This document shows, piece after piece, positions 17,844 through 25,872 of a stretch of 64,000 bases of DNA (within the stretch, counting starts at the first letter, position 1; every line of letters starts with the position of its first letter). Position numbers and translations under genes: made by a program. The stretch comes from Caulobacter soli (GTDB lineage: Bacteria; Pseudomonadota; Alphaproteobacteria; Caulobacterales; Caulobacteraceae). Below the pieces are notes generated by a model. It was not told where the DNA came from. It made no database searches and worked only from the letters and a program-made list of their open reading frames with translations. The stretch spans positions 310,001-374,000 of the forward strand of contig NZ_CP049199.1 in NCBI RefSeq assembly GCF_011045195.1, in the 5' to 3' direction.

Positions 17844-18470
17844 GTGAACACGACCTTCTTCGCCTCCATCGCCGCCACCGGTTTCGCCGTGGCCTTCCTG
17901 CACGCGGCTCTGCCGACGCACTGGCTGCCGTTCGTGCTGGTCGGGCGGGCGCAGAAGTGGAGCACGGGCCGCACGCTGGGCGTCACCCTGCTGGCGGGCC
18001 TGGGCCATGTGAGCCTGACCATCCTGCTGGGCCTGGCGGTGGTGGCCGCGGGCCTGGTGGCCCAGCCGCATCTGGGCGACTCGTTCCACTGGCTGGTGGG
18101 CGCCCTGATGGCTGGCCTCGGCGTCTTCTATCTGCTGCGCGGCCGCCACAAGCACGCGACGATGGACGGGACCCGCAAGTTCGCCTCCGACCGCGCCGCC
18201 ATCACCGCCTTGGTGGTGCTGCTGACCCTGTCGCCGTGCGAGGCCTTCCTGCCTTATTATCTGGCGGGCATGGAGCACGGCGTGGCCGGCTTCCTGACCC
18301 TGAGCGCGGTGCTGCTGACAGCCACCTCGGCCGGCATGCTGGTGTTCACGGGCCTCAGCCTGGCCGGCTTCAACCGCCTGGGCCTGGAGCGGCTGGAGCA
18401 GTACGAGGAGCTGATCCTCGGCGGCGCCCTGATCGCGATCGGCGCGGCCGTGGCGTTCCTCAAGACATAG
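17844..18470 (+). CDS. UreH/NicO-like membrane protein, putative metal transporter
   Basis: 208 residues with about six membrane helices. Helix 1 carries HAALPTHWLPF, an HxxxPxH pattern recalling nickel/cobalt and UreH-type transporters; LGHVS in helix 2 and LSPCEAFLPYY in a later helix are other possible metal ligands. A His-rich RGRHKHATMDG loop lies mid-protein. Start GTG with AAAGG 8 bases upstream. The Zur-like box directly upstream and the COG0523 GTPase downstream argue for zinc handling, but the assignment rests on context and helix motifs rather than on a family match. Confidence 0.72.
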   Translation: MNTTFFASIAATGFAVAFLHAALPTHWLPFVLVGRAQKWSTGRTLGVTLLAGLGHVSLTILLGLAVVAAGLVAQPHLGDSFHWLVGALMAGLGVFYLLRGRHKHATMDGTRKFASDRAAITALVVLLTLSPCEAFLPYYLAGMEHGVAGFLTLSAVLLTATSAGMLVFTGLSLAGFNRLGLERLEQYEELILGGALIAIGAAVAFLKT

Positions 18471-18490
18471 AGCACCTGATTTTAGATCTG

Positions 18491-18609
18491 CTCACCCCGG
18501 CGAACGCCGGGACCCAGATCCCAAAGTGGGGACGCTGATGGGTGAGCGCGGCGTTCAAGGAGCCCACCCAGAACCATTCCATCTGGGTTCCGGCATTCGC
18601 CGGGATGGG
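18491..18609. repeat. inverted pair of CCCGGCGAACGCCGGG-type repeats
   Basis: A left arm (18491-18519, CACCCCGGCGAACGCCGGGA...CCCAGAT) and a right arm (18581-18609) are inverted copies with about three mismatches and a 61-base spacer. Each arm is itself a small palindrome. It lies between the membrane protein gene and the COG0523 gene and could partly terminate or separate the two. Confidence 0.75.
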
Positions 18610-18662
18610 CACAGTTCAGTGGGGTGCTTTCACAAGCGGCTCAAGCCTCCTAAATAGCGGCC

Positions 18663-19769
18663 ATGACCAACACCGCCCCCGCTCCCGGCAAGATCCCCGT
18701 CACCGTGCTGACCGGCTATCTCGGCGCCGGCAAGACCACCCTGCTCAACCGCATCCTCACCGAGGAGCACGGCAAGAAGTACGCCGTGATCGTCAACGAG
18801 TTTGGCGAGGTCGGCATCGACAACGACCTGGTGGTCGGCGCCGACGAGGAAGTGTTCGAGATGAACAACGGCTGCGTCTGCTGCACGGTGCGCGGCGACC
18901 TGATCCGGGTTCTGCAAGGCTTGATGAAGCGCAAGGGCGGCTTCGACGCGATCATCGTCGAGACCACGGGCCTGGCCGATCCGGGTCCGGTGGCCCAGAC
19001 CTTCTTCGTCGACGACGACGTCAAGGCCCGCACCTATCTGGACTCGGTCACCGCCGTGGTCGACGCCAAGCACATCCTTCTGCGCCTCTCCGACAGCAAG
19101 GAAGCCGTCGAGCAGATCGCCTTCGCCGACCAGATCGTGCTGAACAAGACCGATCTCGTCTCGGAAGACGACCTGCGCCACGTCGAGGCGCGGATCAAGC
19201 GCATCAACCCGCTGGCCCCGATCCACCGCGCCCAGCGCTCCAACGTTCCGCTGGACGCCATCATCGGCAAGCACAGCTTCGACCTGGAGCGGATCACCGA
19301 ACTGGAGCCGGAGTTCCTGAACCCGGCCCACGGAGAGGCCGGCCACGTGCATGATGAGCACTGCGGCCATGACCATCATCACCACGACCACGGGCATGAC
19401 CATGGTCACGTGCATGACGAGCACTGCGGTCACGATCATCATGACCACGGCCACAAGAGCGACATCCACGACGACGGCGTGAAGGGGATCTCCCTGACCC
19501 TCGACAAGCCGGTCGACGGCCAGAAGATCACCACCTGGCTCAACGAACTGCTGGCCCAGCGCGGGCCGGACATCCTGCGCGCCAAGGGCATCATCGACGT
19601 CAAGGGCGAGGAGCGCCGCCTGGTGTTCCAGGCCGTGCACATGATCCTGGAAGGCGACTTCCAGCGCCCGTGGACCGACAAGGACAAGCGCTACAGCCGC
19701 ATGGTGTTCATCGGCCGCGACCTGGACGAGGCCGAGCTGAAGGCTGGCTTCGAGGCGACGGCGGCTTAG
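18663..19769 (+). CDS. COG0523/CobW-family GTP-binding protein, zinc-linked
   Basis: 368-residue G3E P-loop GTPase, a class that includes zinc metallochaperones induced by Zur. Seen: Walker A GYLGAGKT (18-25), the metal-binding CxCC (Cys71-Val-Cys73-Cys74 in NNGCVCC), ETTG (100-103), NKTD (161-164), and the C-terminal CobW_C domain. A very His-rich linker (about 227-272) contains two copies of [14 protein letters not shown] Zur-like box precedes the upstream gene. The stop overlaps the stop of a convergent EF-hand gene by three to four bases. CobW proper (cobalamin synthesis) is unlikely because no cobalamin genes are near. Confidence 0.93.
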   Translation: MTNTAPAPGKIPVTVLTGYLGAGKTTLLNRILTEEHGKKYAVIVNEFGEVGIDNDLVVGADEEVFEMNNGCVCCTVRGDLIRVLQGLMKRKGGFDAIIVETTGLADPGPVAQTFFVDDDVKARTYLDSVTAVVDAKHILLRLSDSKEAVEQIAFADQIVLNKTDLVSEDDLRHVEARIKRINPLAPIHRAQRSNVPLDAIIGKHSFDLERITELEPEFLNPAHGEAGHVHDEHCGHDHHHHDHGHDHGHVHDEHCGHDHHDHGHKSDIHDDGVKGISLTLDKPVDGQKITTWLNELLAQRGPDILRAKGIIDVKGEERRLVFQAVHMILEGDFQRPWTDKDKRYSRMVFIGRDLDEAELKAGFEATAA

Positions 19770-20683
19770 ACGAGCGTGTCAGACTTGGCCGGCTGGGCGC
19801 TCCAGCCGGCCAGAAGCTGGCGCATCAGTCGCGTGGCCAGCGCATCGGTGATCGGCGTGGCGACGAAGTCGGCGGCGGCCTCATCGCGCAGTCGGCCAAG
19901 GTCTCGCGACAGGATCTTGGTGGTTCCCGCCGGACCGGACTCCCGCTCGGCCTGATCGGCGATCAACTGGGCGCGTTCGCGCTGCTTCTCCTCGCTCGAG
20001 AGGATGGTGGGCATGGGTAAAGGCCTGTCGGGGTTGCGGGCGTTGTAGTCGGCGCGATCATCCATCCAACGCTTCTGGTCTTCGGGACTCTGCTCGTCGA
20101 AGTAGATCACCTTGGTGATCCCCTTCACGCCGCCAATGCTCGTTCCGCCGCGCACTTCACCTGGACTCAGCGCGCCATCGCCGTTGGCATCGATCGAATA
20201 GAAGATCGGCCCTGAAATATAACCGGCGTCCAGCGCGGAGGCTCGACGCGCCGCACCCTCCGCGGCCATTTCTTCGGTGGACAGCAGGCCGTCGCCATCC
20301 GTGTCGGCGCGCGCGAAAAGCGCGGCCACCTGTTCGACTTCGTCCGGCGTGGGAGTTCCGAGGAACGCAGCGGCATGCCTCTGAACGCCAGTCGCGTCCT
20401 TGGCCGGCGGCTCGAGAGCGGTCCCGACCTGGGCCGCGATGAGGGCGTTCAGCGTGTCGCCGGTGAAGGAAAAGGCTGGGCCGGTCATTTCCGACCGGCC
20501 GATCTTGCCGTCCGTGTCGCTGTCGAGCGCTCCGAAGACCTTGGCGACGCTCGTCGCGGGCTGGGCCTTGTCGGCGGCCTGCAGCTCGTCGACCGACAGG
20601 CTTTGATCGCCATCGGCGTCCAAACGATCGAACAGGCGTTGATACAACTGCTGAGTCAGCGCGCCGCCGGTGATCGTGGTCAT
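19766..20683 (-). CDS. EF-hand domain protein with four calcium-binding loops
   Basis: 305 residues. Four canonical loops are visible: [12 protein letters not shown] (about 22-33), [24 protein letters not shown] and [12 protein letters not shown], each with acidic ligands at positions 1, 3, 5 and 12 or close. The C-terminal third is charged and helical with no recognised domain. No signal peptide is seen, so a cytoplasmic calcium sensor or buffer is likely. It is convergent with, and overlaps by a few bases, the COG0523 GTPase gene. I do not know a named homologue. Confidence 0.88.
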   Translation of the reverse strand: MTTITGGALTQQLYQRLFDRLDADGDQSLSVDELQAADKAQPATSVAKVFGALDSDTDGKIGRSEMTGPAFSFTGDTLNALIAAQVGTALEPPAKDATGVQRHAAAFLGTPTPDEVEQVAALFARADTDGDGLLSTEEMAAEGAARRASALDAGYISGPIFYSIDANGDGALSPGEVRGGTSIGGVKGITKVIYFDEQSPEDQKRWMDDRADYNARNPDRPLPMPTILSSEEKQRERAQLIADQAERESGPAGTTKILSRDLGRLRDEAAADFVATPITDALATRLMRQLLAGWSAQPAKSDTLV

Positions 20684-20760
20684 GCCTGGCCTCCCTGATC
20701 GCATCGTGCGACCAGGTCCATTCAGCAAGAATCGCGCCAAGGTTGTCGTTTGGCGAGGAT

Positions 20761-21204
20761 CTACCGGATATCCTCGTTGACGATCCCGATCTGGGTCCAA
20801 CCGGCGGTGTGGACGCGGTCGATCACGCCCATCAGGGCCTCGTACGGCACGTCGGCCTGGGCGCTGACCATCAGCCGTTGGTCCTTGCGCGGCTCGGTCC
20901 AGCCCTCGGCGGTGAACCTGGCGTTCACGTCGCGGGCCAGGGTGTCCAGGCGGGTGGGTTGGCCGGCCAGATAGAGGCCGCCCGAAGTCTGGATGGTGAT
21001 CAGCACCGGCGGCTTGATCGGAACCTCGAGACGCTGGGCCGGCGGCATGTCGAGCTTGATCGAGGTGGTCGCCATCGGCACGGCGACCATGAAGATGATC
21101 AGCAGCACCAGCAGCACGTCGACGAACGGGGTGACGTTGATGTCCGCGTTCTGGTGGATCGCATAGCGCCCGCCGCCGCCGTTGCCCGCGAGTTTCGCCG
21201 CCAT
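20761..21204 (-). CDS. exbD: ExbD/TolR family biopolymer transport protein (paralogue 1)
   Basis: 147 residues. A single N-terminal membrane helix carries the proton-path Asp (Asp29 in NVTPFVDVLLVLLIIF), followed by a periplasmic domain with the ExbD/TolR fold ending IVNEDIR. ExbD works with ExbB and TonB to energise outer-membrane receptors. No exbB is adjacent. Strong Shine-Dalgarno AGGAGGAG. The upstream region carries two TACAnnTGTA sites. It is 49% or more alike by eye to the exbD upstream; both share the MAAKLAG start. Confidence 0.95.
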   Translation of the reverse strand: MAAKLAGNGGGGRYAIHQNADINVTPFVDVLLVLLIIFMVAVPMATTSIKLDMPPAQRLEVPIKPPVLITIQTSGGLYLAGQPTRLDTLARDVNARFTAEGWTEPRKDQRLMVSAQADVPYEALMGVIDRVHTAGWTQIGIVNEDIR

Positions 21205-21247
21205 GACCTGTCTCCTCCTGTTGTCCGCTGGGCGGATCCATTGAAGT

Positions 21248-21282
21248 TACAGGTGTAGTCTGTCGCGTTTCTTACATTTGTA
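21248..21282 (-). promoter_or_regulatory. paired TACAnnTGTA operator-like sites upstream of exbD
   Basis: TACAGGTGTA (21248-21257) and TACATTTGTA (21273-21282) start 25 bases apart, 44 and 69 bases before the exbD start. The core matches the operator of BlaI/MecI/CopY-type repressors; the first copy extends to TGTAGTC as in MecI/BlaI boxes. A TTTACA/-35-like element overlaps the distal site. Confidence 0.5.
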
Positions 21283-21302
21283 AAGCACCGTGTCGCGCGC
21301 AT

Positions 21303-21336
21303 GAAAAAAGGGGCCGGACGCTTGGCGTCCGGCCCC
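21303..21336 (-). terminator. Rho-independent terminator after the upstream exbD
   Basis: Stem GGGGCCGGACG/CGTCCGGCCCC with a CTTGG loop, followed on the minus strand by CTTTTTTC. It lies about 29 bases past the stop of the exbD at 21365 and so separates the two exbD transcripts. Confidence 0.9.
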
Positions 21337-21364
21337 TGATCTTCTGGCGATCGCCGAAGGATCC

Positions 21365-21811
21365 TTAGTGGATGTCTTCGTTGATCAGGCCGACCTTGTA
21401 CCAGCCCGAGGTCTGCAGGGCGTTCAGAACGCCCATGAAGTCGGCATAGGTCACGTCGGCGTCGGCGCGAACCATGATGCGCTGGTCGTCCTTGGGGCCA
21501 GCTTGGCCGGTCGCGGCGAACTTGGCGTCCAGGTCGAATTGCAGGTTGTCCAGGCTGGTCTGCTTTTCAGCGACGTACAGGGCGCCCGACTTCTGGATCG
21601 AGATGAACACCGGCTCCTTCGGCTTCACGCCGGGGGGCGGCGGGGTCGCCGGCGGCAGGTCCACCTTGATCGCCACGGTCGCCATCGGCACGGCGACCAT
21701 GAAGATGATCAGCAGCACGAGCAGGATGTCGACGAAGGGCGTGACGTTGATTTCGGCATTCTGGCCCAGCGAGTATTTGCTGCCGCCTCCGCCCGCGAGT
21801 TTAGCCGCCAT
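21365..21811 (-). CDS. exbD: ExbD/TolR family biopolymer transport protein (paralogue 2)
   Basis: 148 residues with the same layout as the neighbouring paralogue: a membrane helix with Asp28 in NVTPFVDILLVLLIIF, then a periplasmic domain ending LINEDIH. It differs by a proline-rich insert (PPATPPPPGVKPKEP) just after the helix. The start at MAAKLAG matches the paralogue; an upstream frame start would add 37 unrelated residues. It has its own terminator, so the two copies can be regulated separately. Its ExbB and TonB partners are not in the window. Confidence 0.95.
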   Translation of the reverse strand: MAAKLAGGGGSKYSLGQNAEINVTPFVDILLVLLIIFMVAVPMATVAIKVDLPPATPPPPGVKPKEPVFISIQKSGALYVAEKQTSLDNLQFDLDAKFAATGQAGPKDDQRIMVRADADVTYADFMGVLNALQTSGWYKVGLINEDIH

Positions 21812-22033
21812 AGCCTGACTGTCTCCCAAGGGCCGCGTCTGTCGCGGTCCCGAAAATGTTAGATCGCACGTCTGGCTCAGACGAGCGCGGAAGTAAAGCC
21901 CGAGGAGGCGCCGCAAAGGCAACCCCTTTTGTGACTCTTTTTGGTGGAACGGCGTTCAGGCGCCAGGATCTCCGGGCCTGTCTCGTCCGATGCGCGACTA
22001 GGCGCCCGCGTCGGGGCGCGGTATGGCGCGCGA

Positions 22034-23041
22034 ATGATCTATTCCTTTGACGCCTATGTCACCGCCGCCCTGTTCGACCGCGCCGGTCGCGCCGCCTTCG
22101 CCCTAGGTGACGGCACGGTCCGATTCGAAAAGGAAGACGGCTACGTCACGGTCGAGGCGCACCAGGGCGCGGTGCTGGCCGCCGCGGTCCACCCTTCAGG
22201 TCGCGGCGTCATCACCGGCGGCGACGATGGCCGCGTGGTCTGGAGTCGGGTCGAGGGCGACGAGGTGGCCGCCACCCTGATCGCCGAGGTCAAGGGCCGC
22301 TGGATCGAGCACGTGGCCGCCAGCGCCGCCTCGGGCCTGATCGCCTTCACCGCCGGCAAGGAAGCCCACGTCCGCGACGCGGCCGATCCGAAGTTCCTGC
22401 GCGTCTTCTCCCACGACAAGACCGTCTCGGGCCTGGCCTTCGACCCGAAAGGCCGCCGTCTGGCGACGGCGGGTTACGGCGGTGTCTCGCTGTGGTGGGC
22501 CAAGATCGAGGGCCAGAAGCCGCAGGTGATGAAGTGGGCCGGCAGCCACATCGCCGTGATCTTCAGCCCGGACGGCAAGTTCCTGGTCTCGTCGATGCAG
22601 GAAAGCCAGCTGCACGGCTGGCGGCTGGCCGACGGCAAGGACATGCGGATGGGCGGGTATCCGGCCAAGATCAAAAGCTTCGCCTTCTTCGACAAGGGCA
22701 ACCTGATGGTCACCGCCGGCGCCAACGGCGCGGTGGTCTGGCCGTTCGCCGGGGCCAGCGGCCCGATGGGCAAGGAAGCCGCCGAGATCGGCTTCTCGCG
22801 CGACTCGATGGTGGTTCAGGTGGCCGGCGTCGAGACCCTGCCCGTCGCCGTCGCGGGCCAGGACAACGGCAAGATCTGGGGCGCCCACATGCGCTCGGGC
22901 CGCATCGACACCCTGAAGGCCGAGAAGGGCGCGGCGATCAGTTCGCTGGCGGTCTCGGCCGACGGGAGCCGGCTGGCCTGGGGGGACGAGGACGGCGAGG
23001 CGGGGATCATCGCGATCCCGGCGATGGACACGCGGTTCTAG
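22034..23041 (+). CDS. WD40 repeat protein
   Basis: 335 residues with about seven degenerate WD40 blades. Examples are AAAVHPSGRGVITGGDDGRVVWS, ...LAFDPKGRRLATAGYGGVSLWW and ...IAVIFSPDGKFLVSSM (shown by their GxxxxxGGxDG and DPxGxxLATAG motifs). No signal peptide is seen with the start at MIYSFDAYV, so it is probably a cytoplasmic scaffold; binding partners cannot be read. The frame is open for 31 codons upstream, but that stretch is Arg/Gly/Ala-rich and looks like leader sequence. Divergent from exbD. Confidence 0.9.
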   Translation: MIYSFDAYVTAALFDRAGRAAFALGDGTVRFEKEDGYVTVEAHQGAVLAAAVHPSGRGVITGGDDGRVVWSRVEGDEVAATLIAEVKGRWIEHVAASAASGLIAFTAGKEAHVRDAADPKFLRVFSHDKTVSGLAFDPKGRRLATAGYGGVSLWWAKIEGQKPQVMKWAGSHIAVIFSPDGKFLVSSMQESQLHGWRLADGKDMRMGGYPAKIKSFAFFDKGNLMVTAGANGAVVWPFAGASGPMGKEAAEIGFSRDSMVVQVAGVETLPVAVAGQDNGKIWGAHMRSGRIDTLKAEKGAAISSLAVSADGSRLAWGDEDGEAGIIAIPAMDTRF

Positions 23042-23056
23042 GGATTATTTTTGATC

Positions 23057-23082
23057 CTCATGCCGGCATTCGCCGGGATGAG
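23057..23082. terminator. hairpin between convergent WD40 and cutC genes
   Basis: CTCATGCCGGC and GCCGGGATGAG form a stem with one mismatch. It belongs to the CTCATCCCGGCG hairpin family also seen at 18491, 27110 and, in variant form, 37170. Six bases from the cutC stop. Confidence 0.55.
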
Positions 23083-23087
23083 CAGAT

Positions 23088-23834
23088 TCATTGTAGGCTG
23101 GCCAGCACCCTGACCACCGCCGCCACCGTCTCCTCGTCCGTGTCCCGCAGCCCGTCCTGCACGAAACCCAGCTTGTAGGCCCGGTCCTCGTGGCCCTGGC
23201 CAAGACCGTAGGTCATGGGCCCACTGCACGAGCCGTGCACCTCCCGCACCCCGGTCCGCGCCACCAGCTGGGCCACGTTCGACGGATTGACCCCGCCGCC
23301 GGCCAGGATGGCGATGCGGCCGTCGGCCTGCTTGACCAGCGCCGCGATCGTCTCGGCCCCGGCCATGCCGTTCTGGGCGCAGCCCGAGGTCAGGATGCGC
23401 TCGAAGCCCAGGTCGATGGCCGTCTCCAGCGCCGCGAACGGTTCGGGCGTCAGGTCGAAGGCCCGGTGCAGGGTCACGCCCAGGCCCTCGGCATGGGCCA
23501 CCAGCATGGCCAGGGCGTCGACGTCGAGTTCCCCTGAAGGGGCGTTGGCGCCGATCACCACCCCGGCCAGGCCCGCCTCGCGCGTGGCGTCGATGTCGCG
23601 CAGGATGGCGTCCAGGTCGGCGGCGTCATAGACGAAGTCGCCGTTGCGCGGCCGGATCATCGGATAGATCGGGATCTCCGCCTGCGCCGCGATGGCCATC
23701 AACCCCGGGGCCGGGGTCAGGCCCTGCAGGGCCAGGGCCGAGCACAGTTCGATGCGATCCGCGCCACCGGCGATCGCGGCCGCCAGTCCGGCGGGCGTAT
23801 CGACACAGACTTCCAGGATCACGCGGTCGGACAT
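23088..23834 (-). CDS. cutC: copper homeostasis protein CutC
   Basis: 248-residue TIM-barrel protein of the CutC family. Signatures are LEVCVDTPAGLAAAIAGGADRIELC near the N-terminus (key residues ...GADRIELC), MIRPRNGDFVY, ILTSGCAQNG and LAGGGVNPSNV. CutC proteins were linked genetically to copper tolerance, but the enzymatic role is unsettled. The start at MSDRVILEV has GGAG upstream; another in-frame ATG seven codons earlier is possible. It is divergent from the asparaginase gene. Confidence 0.93.
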   Translation of the reverse strand: MSDRVILEVCVDTPAGLAAAIAGGADRIELCSALALQGLTPAPGLMAIAAQAEIPIYPMIRPRNGDFVYDAADLDAILRDIDATREAGLAGVVIGANAPSGELDVDALAMLVAHAEGLGVTLHRAFDLTPEPFAALETAIDLGFERILTSGCAQNGMAGAETIAALVKQADGRIAILAGGGVNPSNVAQLVARTGVREVHGSCSGPMTYGLGQGHEDRAYKLGFVQDGLRDTDEETVAAVVRVLASLQ

Positions 23835-23906
23835 CTTGGCCACTCCGAGGCTCATGCTACGAATTTCGAAACGGCGTTCTTGAACCATTTTTTGGGGAGC
23901 ACACCC

Positions 23907-24926
23907 ATGCTGAATCGCAGAGGCCTGATCGGCGCGTCCCTCGTCGGCTCGGGACTGATGGGCGCTGGAGTGGCCTCGGCCGCTGGAACCGGCATCCAGC
24001 TGACCCGGCCCTGCGTGATCTCCACCTGGGACTTCGGCGTGCCGGCCAACCAGGCGGCCTGGGCGATCCTGTCCAAGGGCGGCCGGGCGCTGGACGCGGT
24101 CGAGGCCGGGGCCCGCGTCCCCGAGCAGGACCTGAAGAACCACAGCGTCGGCCGCGCCGGCTATCCCGACCGCGACGGCCACGTCTCGCTGGACGCCTCG
24201 ATCATGGACGAGCAGGGCAATTGCGGCGCCGTCGCCGCCTTGGAGCACATCGCCCACCCCATCTCGGTGGCCCGGGCGGTGATGGAAAAGACCCCGCACG
24301 TCCTGCTGGTCGGGGCCGGCGCCCTGCAGTTCGCCCAGGAACAGGGCTTCCCGCGCGAGGACCTGCTGACGCCGGAGTCGCGCGCCGCCTGGGAGGCCTG
24401 GAAGAAGGACGCCCAGTACGCGCCCAAGGCCAACAGCGAGGTGGGCGACTACGGCAAGACCTCGGGACAACTCGGCACGCCGGGCGGCAAGGGCAATCAC
24501 GACACCATCGGCATGCTGGCCCTGGACGCCGCCGGCAACCTGTCGGGCGCGTGCACCACCAGCGGCATGGCCTGGAAGCTGCGCGGCCGGGTCGGCGATT
24601 CGCCCATCGTCGGGGCGGGCCTCTATGTCGACAACGACGTCGGCGGCGCCACCTCCACGGGCGTGGGCGAGGAGGTGATCCGCAATGTCGGCTCGTTCCT
24701 GGTGGTGGAGTTGATGCGCCAGGGCCGCTCGCCGCAGGAGGCTTGCAAGGAGGCGGTGGCGCGCATCCTGAAGAAGAAGCCGCAGGCCAAGGACATCCAG
24801 GTGGGCTTCCTGGCGCTGAGCAAGACCGGCGAGGTCGGGGCGTGGTCGATCCAGAAGGGCTTCAGCTACGCCCTGTGCGACGGGGGAAGGCAGGATCGGC
24901 TGGAGGCGGGGGAGAGCTTTTACTGA
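23907..24926 (+). CDS. glycosylasparaginase-type N-terminal nucleophile hydrolase
   Basis: 339 residues, Ntn-hydrolase of the aspartylglucosaminidase/isoaspartyl peptidase family, which splits GlcNAc-Asn or related amides. The autocleavage site is HD|TIG with Thr200 as nucleophile, followed by GACTTSGMAWK as in glycosylasparaginases. The N-terminus MLNRRGLIGAS...AGVASAA looks like a Tat-type signal, so the enzyme is probably periplasmic. GGGGAG lies 8 bases before the ATG. A start 9 codons upstream is open but lacks a ribosome site. Confidence 0.93.
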   Translation: MLNRRGLIGASLVGSGLMGAGVASAAGTGIQLTRPCVISTWDFGVPANQAAWAILSKGGRALDAVEAGARVPEQDLKNHSVGRAGYPDRDGHVSLDASIMDEQGNCGAVAALEHIAHPISVARAVMEKTPHVLLVGAGALQFAQEQGFPREDLLTPESRAAWEAWKKDAQYAPKANSEVGDYGKTSGQLGTPGGKGNHDTIGMLALDAAGNLSGACTTSGMAWKLRGRVGDSPIVGAGLYVDNDVGGATSTGVGEEVIRNVGSFLVVELMRQGRSPQEACKEAVARILKKKPQAKDIQVGFLALSKTGEVGAWSIQKGFSYALCDGGRQDRLEAGESFY

Positions 24927-24946
24927 GGGGACGTCGTACGGGCTAA

Positions 24947-25068
24947 CACTTGCCCCCTACGGACCGCTTCGCGGTCGTCTTCCCCCAGAGGGGGAAGAGG
25001 CCTCGGCGCAAAGCCTCCGCCCCCTATGGGGGTGGACAGACCGCGTAGCGGTCAGGTGGGGGCAAGTG
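24947..25068 (+). repeat. 122-bp composite palindromic element, copy C (CACTTGCCCCC ends)
   Basis: Terminal inverted repeats CACTTGCCCCC/GGGGGCAAGTG enclose four stems, including CCGCTTCGCGG, CTTCCCCC/GGGGGAAG, CCGCCCCC/GGGGGTGG and GACCGCGTAGCGGTC. It is the inverted, nearly identical counterpart of the element at 35359. It fills the gap between the convergent glycosylasparaginase and nitroreductase genes. Confidence 0.9.
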
Positions 25069-25085
25069 GGTGAGCCGCCGAGCCC

Positions 25086-25763
25086 CTACTCAAACCCCCG
25101 CATCGACCCCCACTCCCCGAATGGTTCTCTTCGCGAGCGCCACCCATTCACCGCCGCCGTCTCGTCGCGGTAGCCCAGGGCCATGCCGCAGAACAGCATG
25201 TGGTCGGCGGGCAGCTCCAGGAAGGTCGAGACCAGCTTGCCGTAGACCGACCAGAACTCCTGGGCGCAGGTGTCCAGCCCGTGTTCCACGCTCAGCAGCA
25301 TCAGGGTCTGCATGTACATGCCGATGTCGGCCCACTGCGGCGGGCCGCAGTCGCGGTGCACCGAGAAGAACACGGCGACCGGCGCGCCGAAGAACTCGGC
25401 GTTCTGGGCGAACTGTTGAAGGCGGCCCAGCTTGTTCTCGCGGGGGATGTTCAACGCCCCGTAGAGGTCCTCGCCGACCTGGTAACGGCGAGTGCGCAGG
25501 GGCTCCCACAGGTTGGGCGGATAGACGTGGTATTCCGGCTCGTCGCGGTCCATCAGCCGGGCGGCGACCTGGGCCTTGAAGTCGGCCAGCGGCTGGCCGG
25601 ACAGGGCGTGCACCACCCACGGCTGGAGATTGCCGCCCGACGGCGCGCGGGCGGCGGCCTCGAGCAGCTCGCGAACCACGGCGCCGGGCACCGGGTCGGG
25701 CTTGAAGGCCCGGACGGACATCCGCCGCGCGACGGCTTTCGACACGGTGTTGAACTCGGTCAT
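25086..25763 (-). CDS. nitroreductase family protein
   Basis: 225 residues of the FMN-dependent nitroreductase fold. The N-terminal RRMSVRAFKPDPVP matches the usual RRSIRxF..xPV opening that contacts FMN. APSGGNLQPW is the second conserved FMN motif, and MQTLMLLSVEHGLDTCAQEFW the dimer-helix region (key GLDTCAQE). The start at MTEFNTV has GAGG upstream; an ATG 21 residues earlier is in frame. The natural substrate is unknown; members reduce quinones, nitroaromatics or enones with NAD(P)H. Confidence 0.93.
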   Translation of the reverse strand: MTEFNTVSKAVARRMSVRAFKPDPVPGAVVRELLEAAARAPSGGNLQPWVVHALSGQPLADFKAQVAARLMDRDEPEYHVYPPNLWEPLRTRRYQVGEDLYGALNIPRENKLGRLQQFAQNAEFFGAPVAVFFSVHRDCGPPQWADIGMYMQTLMLLSVEHGLDTCAQEFWSVYGKLVSTFLELPADHMLFCGMALGYRDETAAVNGWRSRREPFGEWGSMRGFE

Positions 25764-25872
25764 CAAGGCCTCACTAACCGATGGGCGGCTATGTCCCGCG
25801 ACAGATGGTGGCGGCTTGGCTAGCATCCGGCCGCAACGTCAAGGCAAGCGTCAAAGCAAGGTGGAGCGATAG

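Noticed and set aside
17844..18470. Assignment of the membrane protein as HupE or as a sulfite exporter (TauE)
   Set aside because: The HxxxPxH helix and overall length fit UreH/NicO-like proteins at least as well, and the zinc context points to metal. I left the name general.
18542..19354. 270-codon plus-strand frame ahead of and overlapping the COG0523 gene
   Set aside because: Arg/Gly/His-rich out-of-frame shadow that begins in the repeat; the real frame has all GTPase motifs.
18663..19769. CobW role in cobalamin synthesis
   Set aside because: No cobalamin genes nearby; the His-rich loop and Zur-like box indicate zinc.
24947..25068. Insertion sequence or MITE with target-site duplication
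   Set aside because: Terminal inverted repeats are present, but I see no flanking direct repeat, and the internal stems with paired changes fit a selected structure better than a decayed transposon.
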